This document shows positions 27,805 through 37,036 of a stretch of 64,000 nt of DNA, one piece after another. Origin of the DNA: Rossellomorea sp. BNER. GTDB lineage: Bacteria > Bacillota > Bacilli > Bacillales > Bacillaceae_B. The stretch lies in the NCBI GenBank assembly GCA_024213275.1, contig JANAVG010000002.1, positions 62,001 to 126,000 on the forward strand, written 5' to 3'. A program made the translations under genes and the position numbers. The notes beneath the pieces were generated by a model. The model worked only from the letters and a program-made list of their open reading frames with translations. It was not told the DNA's origin and ran no database searches. Each line of letters starts with the position of its first letter. Position 1 is the first letter of the stretch.

Positions 27805-28599
27805 ATGAATAATCGAATTCAAGGAAAGAACATTGTAATAACAGGAGCTTCAGGCGGAATTGGCGAACGGATGGCTCTGAAATGTGCAGAAGCTGGAGCA
27901 AATGTTGTTCTTCTTGCAAGGAATCTTGATAAACTTCTTACTTTAAAAGAAAACATTGAGATAAATGATTATGGTCGAGCATGGGCTTATCAATTGGACG
28001 TGTCACAATATGATGCGATTCCCCCGTTATTCTCAATTATTAAGAAAGAAATAGGACCTATCGATATTCTGATTAATAATGCAGGCTACGGAATTTTTGA
28101 TGAAGCCCATGAAGCAAGCTTTGAAGATATTAAAGGCATGTTTGATGTAAATGTTCTGGGTTTAATTCGCTGCACACAGCAAGTGATACCGGATTTACAA
28201 ATGAAAAAAAGTGGACACATCGTCAATATTGCCTCTCAGGCTGGTAAGCTCGCAACACCAAAGTCAAGTGCATATTCAGCTTCAAAGCATGCTGTATTGG
28301 GATACACCAACAGCCTGAGGATGGAGCTTTCTCGTTCAGGCGTTTTTGTAACGGCTGTAAATCCGGGTCCGATCGCGACTGATTTTTTTACTGTAGCGGA
28401 CAGCACCGGTTCCTATGTGAAAAACGTAGAGAAATATATGCTTGATCCTGATTATGTAGCAGAAAAGGTTGTCTCATCTTTAATGATAAACACCCGGGAA
28501 ATCAACTTGCCCGGTTGGATGAACATAGGTAGCGTAGCTTATCAACTCTTTCCGAAGCTTGTTGAGCGGTTGGGGAAGAACGCTTTTTTTAAGAAGTAG
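27805..28599 (+). CDS. yqjQ: Short-chain dehydrogenase/reductase YqjQ
   Basis: Classical SDR of 264 aa. Signs are T-G-A-S-G-G-I-G near residue 12 (NADP-type glycine motif), N-N-A-G-Y-G, the catalytic Ser in N-I-A-S-Q-A-G and the Y-x-x-x-K in S-A-Y-S-A-S-K, and P-G-P-I-A-T-D after it. AGGGG precedes the ATG. Substrate unknown; the best comparison is YqjQ and other DltE-like ketoreductases. It is the last gene of the yqjP-yqjQ unit and ends near a 64-bp perfect hairpin repeat. Confidence 0.9.
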   Translation: MNNRIQGKNIVITGASGGIGERMALKCAEAGANVVLLARNLDKLLTLKENIEINDYGRAWAYQLDVSQYDAIPPLFSIIKKEIGPIDILINNAGYGIFDEAHEASFEDIKGMFDVNVLGLIRCTQQVIPDLQMKKSGHIVNIASQAGKLATPKSSAYSASKHAVLGYTNSLRMELSRSGVFVTAVNPGPIATDFFTVADSTGSYVKNVEKYMLDPDYVAEKVVSSLMINTREINLPGWMNIGSVAYQLFPKLVERLGKNAFFKK

Positions 28600-28647
28600 T
28601 GAGGAAGACTTACTTGTTTATTTGCCTATAAATGCAAAATAGAAATA

Positions 28648-28711
28648 GGGCTGTCCCATAAGCTGTCAGGAACCACTATTTTAGGTTCCCGACATCTTAT
28701 GGGACAGCCCC
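28648..28711. repeat. MITE-like palindromic repeat, short copy 2
   Basis: A 64-bp near-perfect palindrome: GGGCTGTCCCATAAG at the left pairs with CTTATGGGACAGCCC at the right, with GGAACC / GGTTCC inside. It has the same terminal motif as the longer copies at 7092, 37037 and 62387 but lacks their middle. It lies between convergent yqjQ and panE and could end both transcripts. Confidence 0.75.
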
Positions 28712-28792
28712 AATTGATTTAATTTACTTGGAGAACTTTGCTCCTAGTAACGGTAAGAAGTGTTTTCCAATATATTATGGATTGGTTTTAAT

Positions 28793-29710
28793 CTATTCAA
28801 TTTGATTCTCGTAAATCTTTAAATTTGCATAAATCTTTTCGAGTGTCGGAGCAGAAATCTCCTTTTCCTTTGCAATCCTCAATAAATATCCATAAAAGTG
28901 ATCGCCTTCTACGGATAATCCTTTTTCCATATCTCGTTGCAACGAAGACTTCATCTTATAGTCAATTGAATGAAGCTTATTCCAATTCACATCTACAATA
29001 TCGTCTGCTAGTGGAGCTTGGACACTTCTCATGATTGAAGATGCTTCATTCAGTGTACTTTGAATAGTGGAAGCCCCCAACTCGTCATCTCGAATAGGGC
29101 CGATTGGCGAACGGAATAAGGAAGTAACCCCTGAAAAAGTAGAGATAAATAGGTATTTATGCCACATATCTCTATTGATATTTTCTGAAAGTACATAGTT
29201 ACCTTTTGCACTTTTGAAGGCTTGTTGAAGTCTCGTTATTCTTTCCGTTTTTTCTCCTGTTCTTTCCCCGAACACCAAATCATGTAGACCGCTAGTTTGA
29301 ATAATATGGCCATTCTTATCCAAGGTTGATTCTACATAACATAATCCGCCTAAAACATTAGGTTCACTGAAAGCAGCTGTTAACTTATTAATATGAGAAA
29401 TTCCATTGAGAAGGGGGATAATCACCGTTTTTGGTCCTACATACGGACGGAAATCATTAATCGCTTTTTCCAAATGATAAGCTTTCATCGACAGTAATAT
29501 TACATCGAAAGCCTCAACATTTTCACCGGACTCAATCAAGGAAGGCTCTAGAGCTACATCACCGTTAATACTTTTTATAACAAGCCCTGTTTCTTTCAAC
29601 TGCTGTTTTCTTCCCTTGCGAACAAGAAAGGTCACATCTTCTCCTTTTTCCAACAATCGTCCTCCGAAGTAACCTCCAACTGCGCCAGCACCAACTACTA
29701 GTATTTTCAT
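28793..29710 (-). CDS. panE: 2-dehydropantoate 2-reductase family protein (PanE-like)
   Basis: NADPH-dependent ketopantoate reductase, the pantoate branch of coenzyme A synthesis. The 305-residue protein has I-L-V-V-G-A-G-A-V-G-G-Y-F-G-G at the start, L-L-S-M-K-A-Y near residue 75, P-L-L-N-G-I-S-H and C-terminal S-S-L-Q-R-D-M-E-K-G, all family marks. I choose ATG at 29710 with GGAGG 8 bp upstream; the 29734 start lacks a site. Bacilli often carry several paralogues of this family, so the true substrate could be another 2-keto acid. Confidence 0.85.
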   Translation of the reverse strand: MKILVVGAGAVGGYFGGRLLEKGEDVTFLVRKGRKQQLKETGLVIKSINGDVALEPSLIESGENVEAFDVILLSMKAYHLEKAINDFRPYVGPKTVIIPLLNGISHINKLTAAFSEPNVLGGLCYVESTLDKNGHIIQTSGLHDLVFGERTGEKTERITRLQQAFKSAKGNYVLSENINRDMWHKYLFISTFSGVTSLFRSPIGPIRDDELGASTIQSTLNEASSIMRSVQAPLADDIVDVNWNKLHSIDYKMKSSLQRDMEKGLSVEGDHFYGYLLRIAKEKEISAPTLEKIYANLKIYENQIE

Positions 29711-29955
29711 ATCACATACCTCCAAATTCATCATGCTTAAATTTTAACAGGTTTTAAATATTACTAGGTAGTTAAAGGTTTATTTCTGTTTTTTTGATCA
29801 ATGCCCCTTCTCATAAGTAAGTGAGAAAATGGCAAATGAACCACAGGAATTGTGAGATAAAACATTTCGAAATATCAAATCGATACGATAGAAAAAGGTT
29901 GAAAATATCACTATTTATTTTCCAGAATAGTTGAAAAGGATTCAATAGTCACTGG

Positions 29956-29983
29956 TTGAAATCTTCTGAGTATTGTGTATAAT
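29956..29983 (+). promoter_or_regulatory. Predicted sigma-A promoter of the glcD-BASS operon
   Basis: TTGAAA at 29956-29961 and a perfect TATAAT at 29978-29983 with a 16-bp spacer, 65 bp upstream of the glcD start. Confidence 0.6.
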
Positions 29984-30048
29984 TCGAATAATAGATTTTG
30001 TTATTTTTATTATTATCATCATTTTAATTAACTGAAGGAGAGATACAT

Positions 30049-31443
30049 ATGAACATTTTAGACAACAGTCTTTTCGATGAATTAAAAGGTTTTTTAAAAG
30101 ATCATCAAGTAACGATGAATCAAACAATCCTCGATCAGCATAGCAAAGATGAATCTTATCATTTATCCAGCTCTCCTGATATGGTCGTTTTTCCTGAGAG
30201 TGCCGATGAAGTGAGTGCTATTGTTAAAGTGGCGGATAAGCACAATACGCCAATCATCCCATTTGGCTTAGGGACCAGTTTGGAAGGTCATATTATTCCT
30301 TATGACCATGGCATAACCATTGATTTCTCGCTTATGAATAAAGTTCTTGAGATTAGGGAAAAGGATTTTTTAGTCAAAGTCCAACCAGGAGTTACTCGTT
30401 CACAGTTAAATAAAGAACTTAAAAAATATGGTCTTTTCTTCTCAGTAGACCCAGGAGCAGACGCTACACTCGGTGGGATGGCCGCTACCAATGCCAGCGG
30501 TACCACTTCGGTTAAGTACGGGGTAATGCGAGATCAAGTACGTGATTTAGAAGTGGTTCTAGCTGATGGAGAGATTATTCATACAGGTAACTTAGCGCAG
30601 AAATCGTCGTCAGGTTACAATCTAAATAGCCTTTTGGTAGGTTCAGAAGGAACATTGGGTTGTATTACAGAATTAACGCTAAAAGTGTATGGGATTCCTG
30701 AGCATATTGTTGCTGCTAGAGCTTCTTTTCAAACGATTGATGATGCGGTAGAAGCGGTTGTTTCGATATTACAAGCAGGTATACCTATTGCAAGAGTCGA
30801 GCTTGTGGATGAACCTTCAATGACACAAGTAAACCTTTTTAATGATACGAATTATAAAGAAAAACCTACTTTATTTTTAGAGTTTCATGGGAATGAAGCT
30901 GGTCTCAAATCCGATGTTGAATTCACAAAAGAAATCGTTTCGGATCACCAGTGTGAAGAAGTTTATTTTGAAGAAGATAATGCAGCACGAAATAAGTTAT
31001 GGGAAGCGCGACATAATCTTGCTTATGCCTACGTTCATGGAAACCCTGGTAAAAAACTTATGGTCACAGATGTTTGTGTACCCATTTCTGAATTGGCGGG
31101 TGCAATTCAGCATGCAAGAAGTAAGGTAGAGGAACTAGAACTTAACGGAGGAATACTCGGACACGTTGGAGACGGAAATTATCACGTATTATTAATGATT
31201 GATGTGAATGATACGGATGAGGTGAAGAAAGCAGACCAATTTAATGAGCAAATTGTTGAATATGCATTACAGCGTAACGGTACATGTACTGGTGAACATG
31301 GTGTTGGCGTTGGTAAAATGAAATATCAACAACAAGAGCATGGACGAGCTTTACAGGTAATGGAAAAAATCAAACTTGCGCTTGATCCAAAAGAAATCCT
31401 TAATCCCCATAAACTTGTACACACGAAAAGGAGAAATCTATGA
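30049..31443 (+). CDS. glcD: FAD-linked 2-hydroxyacid dehydrogenase (GlcD/D-lactate dehydrogenase type)
   Basis: The 464-residue protein has a PCMH-type FAD-binding domain (P-F-G-L-G-T-S-L-E-G-H, D-P-G-A-D-A-T-L-G-G-M-A-A-T-N-A-S-G, and V-G-S-E-G-T-L-G near 200) and the C-terminal oxidase domain with G-H-V-G-D-G-N-Y-H and T-G-E-H-G-V-G-V-G-K. It oxidises D-lactate, glycolate or a related 2-hydroxyacid and passes electrons onward. GAAGGAGAG precedes the ATG. The stop overlaps the start of a sodium-symporter gene by 4 bp (ATGA), so oxidation and uptake are tightly coupled. The exact acid cannot be read from sequence. Confidence 0.9.
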   Translation: MNILDNSLFDELKGFLKDHQVTMNQTILDQHSKDESYHLSSSPDMVVFPESADEVSAIVKVADKHNTPIIPFGLGTSLEGHIIPYDHGITIDFSLMNKVLEIREKDFLVKVQPGVTRSQLNKELKKYGLFFSVDPGADATLGGMAATNASGTTSVKYGVMRDQVRDLEVVLADGEIIHTGNLAQKSSSGYNLNSLLVGSEGTLGCITELTLKVYGIPEHIVAARASFQTIDDAVEAVVSILQAGIPIARVELVDEPSMTQVNLFNDTNYKEKPTLFLEFHGNEAGLKSDVEFTKEIVSDHQCEEVYFEEDNAARNKLWEARHNLAYAYVHGNPGKKLMVTDVCVPISELAGAIQHARSKVEELELNGGILGHVGDGNYHVLLMIDVNDTDEVKKADQFNEQIVEYALQRNGTCTGEHGVGVGKMKYQQQEHGRALQVMEKIKLALDPKEILNPHKLVHTKRRNL

Positions 31444-32432
31444 AATTACTAGAAGCAATCAGTAGTCTAGCAGGGAAGTATTTCGCTTTTTGGGTGATTT
31501 GTGTAGCGGTAGTAGCTTATTTCGTACCGGATCCTTTTCTATGGTTGAATGGCTATATCACGATTTTATTAGGGGTTGTTATGTTTGGCATGGGCCTTAC
31601 ATTAAAACCAGTTGATTTTAAAATGGTGCTTCGTAAACCTATACCCGTCATAATTGGAGTCTCAGCACAATTCCTCATCATGCCATTAGGTGCACTATTC
31701 ATTGCATATGTATTTAATTTACCAAACGAATTGGCGGCTGGGTTAGTATTGCTTGGTTCGGTGCCGGGTGGTACCGCCTCAAATGTGATGGTTTACTTAG
31801 CAAAAGGGAATCTGGCTCTCTCGGTAGCAATGACATCACTTTCTACGTTGCTTGCGCCTGTATTAACGCCTCTTATATTATTGTTGTTAGCTGGTCAATG
31901 GTTACCTGTGGATCCAATCTCCTTATTTATTTCAATTGTTCAAGTAATTATTGTACCGATTACACTTGGTGTAGTGATTAGAAAGTTAATGCCATCAGCT
32001 GTAGAAAAAAGTACGAAGGCTATTCCTTTGATATCCGTATTAGCTATCATTATCATTGTATCTGCTGTTGTCTCGGCTAATGTCGAGAGTATCTCTACCT
32101 CTGGATTGTTAATATTTTCAGCGGTCATGATTCATAATCTGTTCGGACTTTCACTTGGATATTTAACAGCGTTACTAATGAAGTTAGATGAAGGAAATCG
32201 TCGTGCCATTTCAATTGAGGTTGGGATGCAAAACTCTGGTCTTGGAGTGGCATTGGCCACAGCTCACTTTGGTCCATTAGCTGCTTTACCCAGCGTAATT
32301 GCAGCGGTTTGGCATAATATATCTGGACCCATTCTTGCAACATTCTGGTCCAAAAAACCAGTCGATGGTGAAAGGCAAAATAACGAAGCAGTTTCTCCTA
32401 TCGATACCCATTTTCAAAAAACAGGAAATTAA
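31440..32432 (+). CDS. Bile acid:sodium symporter (BASS) family transporter
   Basis: Integral membrane protein of 330 aa with about nine to ten hydrophobic spans. It shows the family segments F-G-M-G-L-T-L-K, G-S-V-P-G-G-T-A-S-N-V near residue 115 and E-V-G-M-Q-N-S-G-L-G in the later half, the two sites that line the sodium and substrate pocket. Family members move organic anions such as bile acids, ketopantoate (PanS) or keto acids. Translational coupling to a GlcD-type oxidase suggests a hydroxyacid substrate; the nearby PanE-like gene leaves ketopantoate as an alternative. Codon use is like its neighbours. Confidence 0.88.
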   Translation: MKLLEAISSLAGKYFAFWVICVAVVAYFVPDPFLWLNGYITILLGVVMFGMGLTLKPVDFKMVLRKPIPVIIGVSAQFLIMPLGALFIAYVFNLPNELAAGLVLLGSVPGGTASNVMVYLAKGNLALSVAMTSLSTLLAPVLTPLILLLLAGQWLPVDPISLFISIVQVIIVPITLGVVIRKLMPSAVEKSTKAIPLISVLAIIIIVSAVVSANVESISTSGLLIFSAVMIHNLFGLSLGYLTALLMKLDEGNRRAISIEVGMQNSGLGVALATAHFGPLAALPSVIAAVWHNISGPILATFWSKKPVDGERQNNEAVSPIDTHFQKTGN

Positions 32433-32449
32433 TCATGCCAATTCATTTA

Positions 32450-32500
32450 TTAAAGCCCCATCGTTTTAAAGTAAAGGGTTCCGTTTTCGGGTGCTTTCTT
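32450..32500. repeat. Repeat segment paired with 33601-33652 (inverted), left of the LysE gene
   Basis: Reverse complement reads AGCACCCGAAAACGGAACCC then TTTACTTTAAAA and GGGG-CTTT. It matches 33601-33652 with few differences, in opposite orientation. A further shared word, AACGGTAGCAG, occurs at about 32650 and in reverse complement at about 33742. Confidence 0.55.
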
Positions 32501-32515
32501 ATTAAATGACTTAAG

Positions 32516-32545
32516 AAATGACGTGTGAAATGGCACACGTCATTT
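32516..32545 (+). terminator. Terminator-like hairpin downstream of the BASS gene
   Basis: AAATGACGTGTG pairs with CACACGTCATTT over 12 bp with a 6-nt loop; a short T run follows. Confidence 0.6.
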
Positions 32546-32690
32546 TCCTTATTTATCAAAGCTTTTAAAGTTTTTAAAATGCGTTTTGAAATAACAAATG
32601 ACATCAGCTTTTATAATGGACAGGAAACGATGTTTTCATTAATGAACTAACGGTAGCAGGTTAGTTCATTAAAATTGGTAACTTTCAGAA

Positions 32691-32726
32691 AAAAAGACCT
32701 TCGATTTGGAGAAATCGAGGGTCTTA
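32691..32726 (-). terminator. Rho-independent terminator of the LysE-family gene
   Basis: On the minus strand, AAGACCCTCGATTT pairs with AAATCGAAGGTCTT (one mismatch) and is followed by at least seven T. It starts 20 bp after the gene's stop codon. A second hairpin (TTAATGAACTAAC / GTTAGTTCATTAA) lies at 32639-32672. Confidence 0.8.
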
Positions 32727-32745
32727 CCTTTTAAATAAAAATAAC

Positions 32746-33372
32746 TTAATGACTCTTTTCCAGGGCTAGTTTTACACCAAAACCTATTAGTATAGTACCT
32801 GTAATTCCTTCAATAATATTTTGTGTTTTAGGTCTTTTCATAAAGACACTAATCTGATTAATTAAATAAACATAAAGTAAAAACCATACGGCAGTCAATA
32901 CTGTATAAGTAATACCCATTATAAGTAACTGGGTAAAGGTATTGCCTCCAGAATCTACAAATTGAGGCAAAAAGGTTAAGAAAAAGACCGCAACTTTGGG
33001 ATTTAGGAGATTTGTAAGGAAACCTTGTTTAAAACAAGAGGTGTTTTGAAACTTGCTATTTGTGTTCACTTTAATTGTGGGTGCTTCTTTTTTCTTCAAT
33101 GACCATAATGTTTTAAGACCAAGAAAAATTAAATAAACAGCACCAACGTACTTGAAGACAGAAAATAATAACGCTGATTTCACAATGATTGCTGAAAGCC
33201 CTAATACAGCAGCAGAAGTATGGATAAGAAGGGCACAACAAGTACCTAAAGCTGTATTAAGCCCCCCCATTTTCCCAGCGGTAAGAGTGTTTTTTGTAGC
33301 AATGGCAGTATCGGGACCGGGTAAAATAATTAGAAAAATACACATTAGGATAAACAGAAAAATGTTTTCCAT
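32746..33372 (-). CDS. LysE/RhtB-family amino-acid exporter
   Basis: The 208-residue protein has six hydrophobic spans and the family opening L-P-G-P-D-T-A near residue 20, then G-x-x-x-A-L-G near residue 40 and N-L-L-N-P-K-V-A-V-F-F near residue 125. Such proteins export amino acids or related metabolites. The ATG has GGAGA upstream. It stands alone, flanked on both sides by copies of a small repeat, and has its own terminator. The substrate is unknown. Confidence 0.9.
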   Translation of the reverse strand: MENIFLFILMCIFLIILPGPDTAIATKNTLTAGKMGGLNTALGTCCALLIHTSAAVLGLSAIIVKSALLFSVFKYVGAVYLIFLGLKTLWSLKKKEAPTIKVNTNSKFQNTSCFKQGFLTNLLNPKVAVFFLTFLPQFVDSGGNTFTQLLIMGITYTVLTAVWFLLYVYLINQISVFMKRPKTQNIIEGITGTILIGFGVKLALEKSH

Positions 33373-33990
33373 TTTTATCTCCTTTCTTATTACGATATGG
33401 TCTGTATATGTAACTCTTAAACTGTATTATATATAAACCTTGTTATGAATTGAATATAAATCTTTTCGATTGATTACCGTGTTGAACTTTAGTTTTATGA
33501 GGATCCGGTAAACTATAATAAATAAACTCGCCCATAATAAGGCGAGTTTTGCTTTATTTATGGCTATGTCGAAAGGGATATCAAATTTGGTTTGAAATTT
33601 CGGAAAAGCACCTCGAAACAGAACCCTTTAGTTTTAAAGTGAGGGGGTTTCTTATAGTAGTCTTATTCAAGATAGTTCAACTTAGGCTATGGCTCAAAAC
33701 CTATTCACGTTCCGCATACCTTCTTTTATTACCATTAACTAGCTGCTACCGTTTAAATAATGACAGCTATAAATTCCTCCTCTAATTTCCTTAAAAAGTT
33801 TTTTTGTTTTTTTAATATCCCATCAGGGTTTTTATTCTTTGAATAGACGAAGTCATTAATAAGAAAAGTGTTTAGTAATAACACTCTCCTTAACTGATAC
33901 AAAGGGAGGATATTCTCTAGACATTGTCGAATAAAGGGCTAAAAGAATAAATGCTAATGAAAATTTTTCAGTAAGGAAGGAATTTTACAT
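33373..33990. other. Gap between the LysE gene and the amidase gene
   Basis: 618 bp without a convincing gene. It holds the LysE promoter (minus), a hairpin at 33524-33549 (AAACTCGCC / GGCGAGTTT followed by T), the repeat segment 33601-33652, and a T-rich stretch near 33800. An open frame at 33549-33785 has no ribosome binding site and overlaps the repeat. Confidence 0.4.
33601..33652. repeat. Repeat segment paired with 32450-32500 (inverted), right of the LysE gene
   Basis: Reads AAAAGCACCTCGAAACAGAA then CCCTTTAGTTTTAAA and a G-rich end. It aligns with the reverse complement of 32450-32500 over about 45 bp. The two copies bracket the LysE gene. Confidence 0.55.
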
Positions 33991-35457
33991 ATGATAAATC
34001 CAGAGCTAGAGCAATTGAAAAATGAATGGCTCATAGAAGCTACTATTGAAAAAATACAACAGAAATTAAATAAAAGTGAAATCACTTCTAAAGAGCTCGT
34101 TTTAATGTATTTAGGTAGAATTGCTGAATTGGACCAATCAGGTCCTAAGATTAATTCAATTATTGAAATAAATCCTGAAGCTGTTCAATTGGCAGATGCA
34201 CTAGACTTTGAAAGACATTTAAAAGGAAGTCGTGGTCCAATGCATGGAATTCCCGTTTTCATTAAGGACAATATTGATACGGGGGATAAAATGCATACTA
34301 GTGCTGGATCACTTGCATTAGCAGGTTCCTATGCTAGAGAAGATGCATTTCTAGTAAAAAAACTACGTGAAGCTGGAGCAATCATTTTAGGGAAAACAAA
34401 TTTAACGGAGTGGGCTAATTTTATGGCGGAAAACATGCCAACTGGATACAGTTCACGTGGGGGTCAAGTTTTAAACCCCTATGGAGCCAAATTCATTGTC
34501 GGTGGCTCAAGCTCTGGATCGGCAGCAGCGATTGCCTCTAACTTCGCGGTCGTCTCGATTGGGACGGAAACATCCGGTTCGATTTTAAGCCCGGCTAGCC
34601 AACATTCACTTGTTGGCATAAAACCTACCGTTGGATTGATTAGCCGAACAGGCATTATTCCACTCTCCCATACTCAGGATACTGCTGGACCAATGGCTAG
34701 AACGGTTAAAGATGCAGCCATCTTACTGAATGTGGTACAAGGAGTCGATTTAAAAGATCCTATAACGAGTTGCAATAAGCTTGTAGACATTGATTTTACA
34801 AAGTATTTAAAGGATAAGGGTTTAAAGGGTAAAAGAATAGGAATCGCTCGCAATATTTATTTTGACTACTTAGAGGAACCCCAGCTTCAAGTGATGAATG
34901 CAGCAATTAAACAGTTACCGGAATTGGGGGCTGAGGTAATTGACTCAGTGGACATCCCTTCTGCACAAGAAGAATGGGATATGAATGTATTACTTTATGA
35001 GTTTAAATCAGACTTAAATGCATACTTGAAAAATGTCGACTCCAGGATCGGAATTCGAACCTTATCAGATATTATTCAATTTAATGAGCAGGTCGGGGAA
35101 AAGGCATTAAAATACGGTCAGAAGATCTTAATCGACTCAGATAAAACAAGCGGTTGTTTAACAGAACCGACCTATCTAAATAGTTTAACAAAGGACTTTT
35201 ACCTTTCAAGGGAAAATGGAATCGATGCAGTAATGAAACAGCATGATCTTGATGCGATTGTTTTTCCTAATAGTTTTGGTTCAATGATTCCTGCGAAAGC
35301 TGGGTACCCTTCGATTACAGTACCAGCAGGATATACCAATGAAGGAGAACCAGTAGGAATGACATTTACAGCAAAAGCCTACAGTGAACCTACACTAATT
35401 GAAATGGCTTATTCTTTTGAACAGGGAACTCAACATCGTAAACCACCTGTTTTATAA
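33991..35457 (+). CDS. Amidase signature family hydrolase
   Basis: The 488-residue protein has the Ser-cisSer-Lys catalytic pattern: Lys in G-I-P-V-F-I-K-D-N-I-D near residue 92, cis-Ser in G-G-S-S-S-G-S-A-A-A near residue 172, and nucleophile Ser in G-T-E-T-S-G-S-I-L-S-P-A-S near residue 195. It resembles stand-alone amidases (YerM-like) and not GatA, because no gatB or gatC is adjacent and the C-terminal part is shorter in the GatA-specific regions. AAGGAAGGAA precedes the ATG. Substrate unknown. The protein has no signal peptide, so it is cytosolic. Confidence 0.9.
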   Translation: MINPELEQLKNEWLIEATIEKIQQKLNKSEITSKELVLMYLGRIAELDQSGPKINSIIEINPEAVQLADALDFERHLKGSRGPMHGIPVFIKDNIDTGDKMHTSAGSLALAGSYAREDAFLVKKLREAGAIILGKTNLTEWANFMAENMPTGYSSRGGQVLNPYGAKFIVGGSSSGSAAAIASNFAVVSIGTETSGSILSPASQHSLVGIKPTVGLISRTGIIPLSHTQDTAGPMARTVKDAAILLNVVQGVDLKDPITSCNKLVDIDFTKYLKDKGLKGKRIGIARNIYFDYLEEPQLQVMNAAIKQLPELGAEVIDSVDIPSAQEEWDMNVLLYEFKSDLNAYLKNVDSRIGIRTLSDIIQFNEQVGEKALKYGQKILIDSDKTSGCLTEPTYLNSLTKDFYLSRENGIDAVMKQHDLDAIVFPNSFGSMIPAKAGYPSITVPAGYTNEGEPVGMTFTAKAYSEPTLIEMAYSFEQGTQHRKPPVL

Positions 35458-35596
35458 AGATTTTGAAAATTACTTATTTACTTTTGTAAAGGATCAGATG
35501 GATAAAAACTTTAAGTTGCCTTATCAGGCCATTATCCCATCGATAGTCTTTTTTTAACCGATCATGTGCTCAAAATGAACTGTCCAATAGGTCATA

Positions 35597-35884
35597 ATGG
35601 ACTACGGAAAAGTCCAATTTGACCAAAGCAATACCAGAGATTACTACAAAGAATACTTTCAAAGAGAATATTTACTCTATGCAGGTGTTAAGAATGAATT
35701 GAAAATAAACCCGTTCGAGTTTGATGGAAAAGACAAAGTTTTGATTTTTATTATCCTAGGGTGTCCGATTCTTGACGTTTCTCCCTATTTAAGCAATGAA
35801 GGCGGAATTCTTTACTATATTAATTCATTTTCCATTATAAATGGGTTGCTACATTGGCATACTTTAAGTAGTATAGAACAGTAG
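35597..35884 (+). CDS. Hypothetical protein (95 aa), uncertain
   Basis: An open frame of 95 codons starting with ATG at 35597. The N-terminal half is charged (Q-S-N-T-R-D-Y-Y-K-E-Y-F) and the C-terminal half hydrophobic. I do not recognise it. No good ribosome binding site precedes the ATG, and the sequence upstream (AACTGTCCAATAGG) is unlike a usual leader. It could be a decayed gene or chance frame. Confidence 0.25.
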   Translation: MDYGKVQFDQSNTRDYYKEYFQREYLLYAGVKNELKINPFEFDGKDKVLIFIILGCPILDVSPYLSNEGGILYYINSFSIINGLLHWHTLSSIEQ

Positions 35885-35917
35885 CAAAAGGTATAGTTTT
35901 GAAAAGAGGGTTACAAA

Positions 35918-36988
35918 ATGGAAAAAAAGTCCATATACGGATTAACACTAGATCAACTCACATCCTGGCTAATAGAGCATGGGCAGAAAAAGTTTCGTGC
36001 TGCACAAGTTTGGGATTGGTTATATAAAAAACGAGTAACAGATTTCTCTCAAATGAAAAATCTTAACTCTGACTGTATCGAATTATTAGAAGAACACTTT
36101 TTTATACAGACACTTAAACAAGAAATTAAGCAAGAGTCAGAGGATGGAACCATCAAATTCTTGTTCAAGTTACAGGATGGAAATTTAATTGAAACGGTAT
36201 TAATGAGATTTAATTACGGTTTGTCTGTTTGTGTGACAACACAGGTAGGCTGTAACATTGGTTGTACATTTTGTGCCAGTGGTTTATTGAAAAAGAACCG
36301 TGATTTAACGAGTGGAGAAATTGTTGAGCAGATAATGAATGTTCAACATCATCTTGATGAAGCTGGAAAAGATGAGAGAGTCAGTCATATTGTTGTGATG
36401 GGAATTGGAGAACCATTTGATAATTATGATAATATGATGGACTTCTTCCGAGTAGTCAATGATCAGAAAGGTCTTTCCATTGGAGCAAGACATATCACGG
36501 TATCGACGAGTGGTTTAGCCAATAAAATCTATGATTTTGCCGATGAAAATATCCAAATCAATTTAGCTGTGTCTTTGCATGCGCCAAATAACGAACTCCG
36601 TACTCGAATTATGAAAATTAATAAAGCCTATCCTTTAGAAAAATTAATGCCTGCCATTGATTATTATTTAGAAAAAACAAATCGGAGAATTACGTTTGAG
36701 TATATCCTCCTAAAGGATGTTAACGATCATAAGGAAGAGGCAATCCAACTAGCTAAATTACTTAAAAACAAACGACATTTATCATATGTTAACCTCATTC
36801 CTTATAATCCTGTTGATGAGCATAATCAATATCAAAGAAGTACAAAAGAATCGATCCTTAAGTTTTATGAAACCTTGATGAATCATGGGATCAATTGTGG
36901 TGTTCGTGTGGAGCAAGGAACAGATATTGATGCGGCATGCGGTCAGCTGCGCAGTAAGCAGATTAAAAAGGATAAAGTTCGTTCATAG
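35918..36988 (+). CDS. RlmN-type 23S rRNA (adenine-C2)-methyltransferase, probable second copy
   Basis: Radical-SAM enzyme of the RlmN/Cfr family, 356 aa. It has the RlmN N-terminal segment [15 protein letters not shown], the cluster motif [18 protein letters not shown], the methyl-carrying Cys region and the C-terminal [10 protein letters not shown] resolving Cys. It matches RlmN (C2 methylation of A2503 and of tRNA) better than Cfr. The usual Bacillus rlmN sits between rsmB and prpC; none of that cluster is here, so this is likely a paralogue. GAAAAGAGGG precedes the ATG. Confidence 0.88.
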   Translation: MEKKSIYGLTLDQLTSWLIEHGQKKFRAAQVWDWLYKKRVTDFSQMKNLNSDCIELLEEHFFIQTLKQEIKQESEDGTIKFLFKLQDGNLIETVLMRFNYGLSVCVTTQVGCNIGCTFCASGLLKKNRDLTSGEIVEQIMNVQHHLDEAGKDERVSHIVVMGIGEPFDNYDNMMDFFRVVNDQKGLSIGARHITVSTSGLANKIYDFADENIQINLAVSLHAPNNELRTRIMKINKAYPLEKLMPAIDYYLEKTNRRITFEYILLKDVNDHKEEAIQLAKLLKNKRHLSYVNLIPYNPVDEHNQYQRSTKESILKFYETLMNHGINCGVRVEQGTDIDAACGQLRSKQIKKDKVRS

Positions 36989-37036
36989 GTAGAAATGATG
37001 AGCGGTTCACTTTGAAAAGTATTAATCTTATAAAAA

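Noticed and set aside
28648..28711. Reading the 64-bp palindrome simply as a terminator
   Set aside because: It lacks a T run at either end and shares its end motif with longer elements, so repeat element is the better description, though it may still stop transcription.
33549..33785. 78-codon open frame between the LysE and amidase genes
   Set aside because: No ribosome binding site, low-complexity hydrophobic sequence, and it runs through the repeat segment at 33601-33652.
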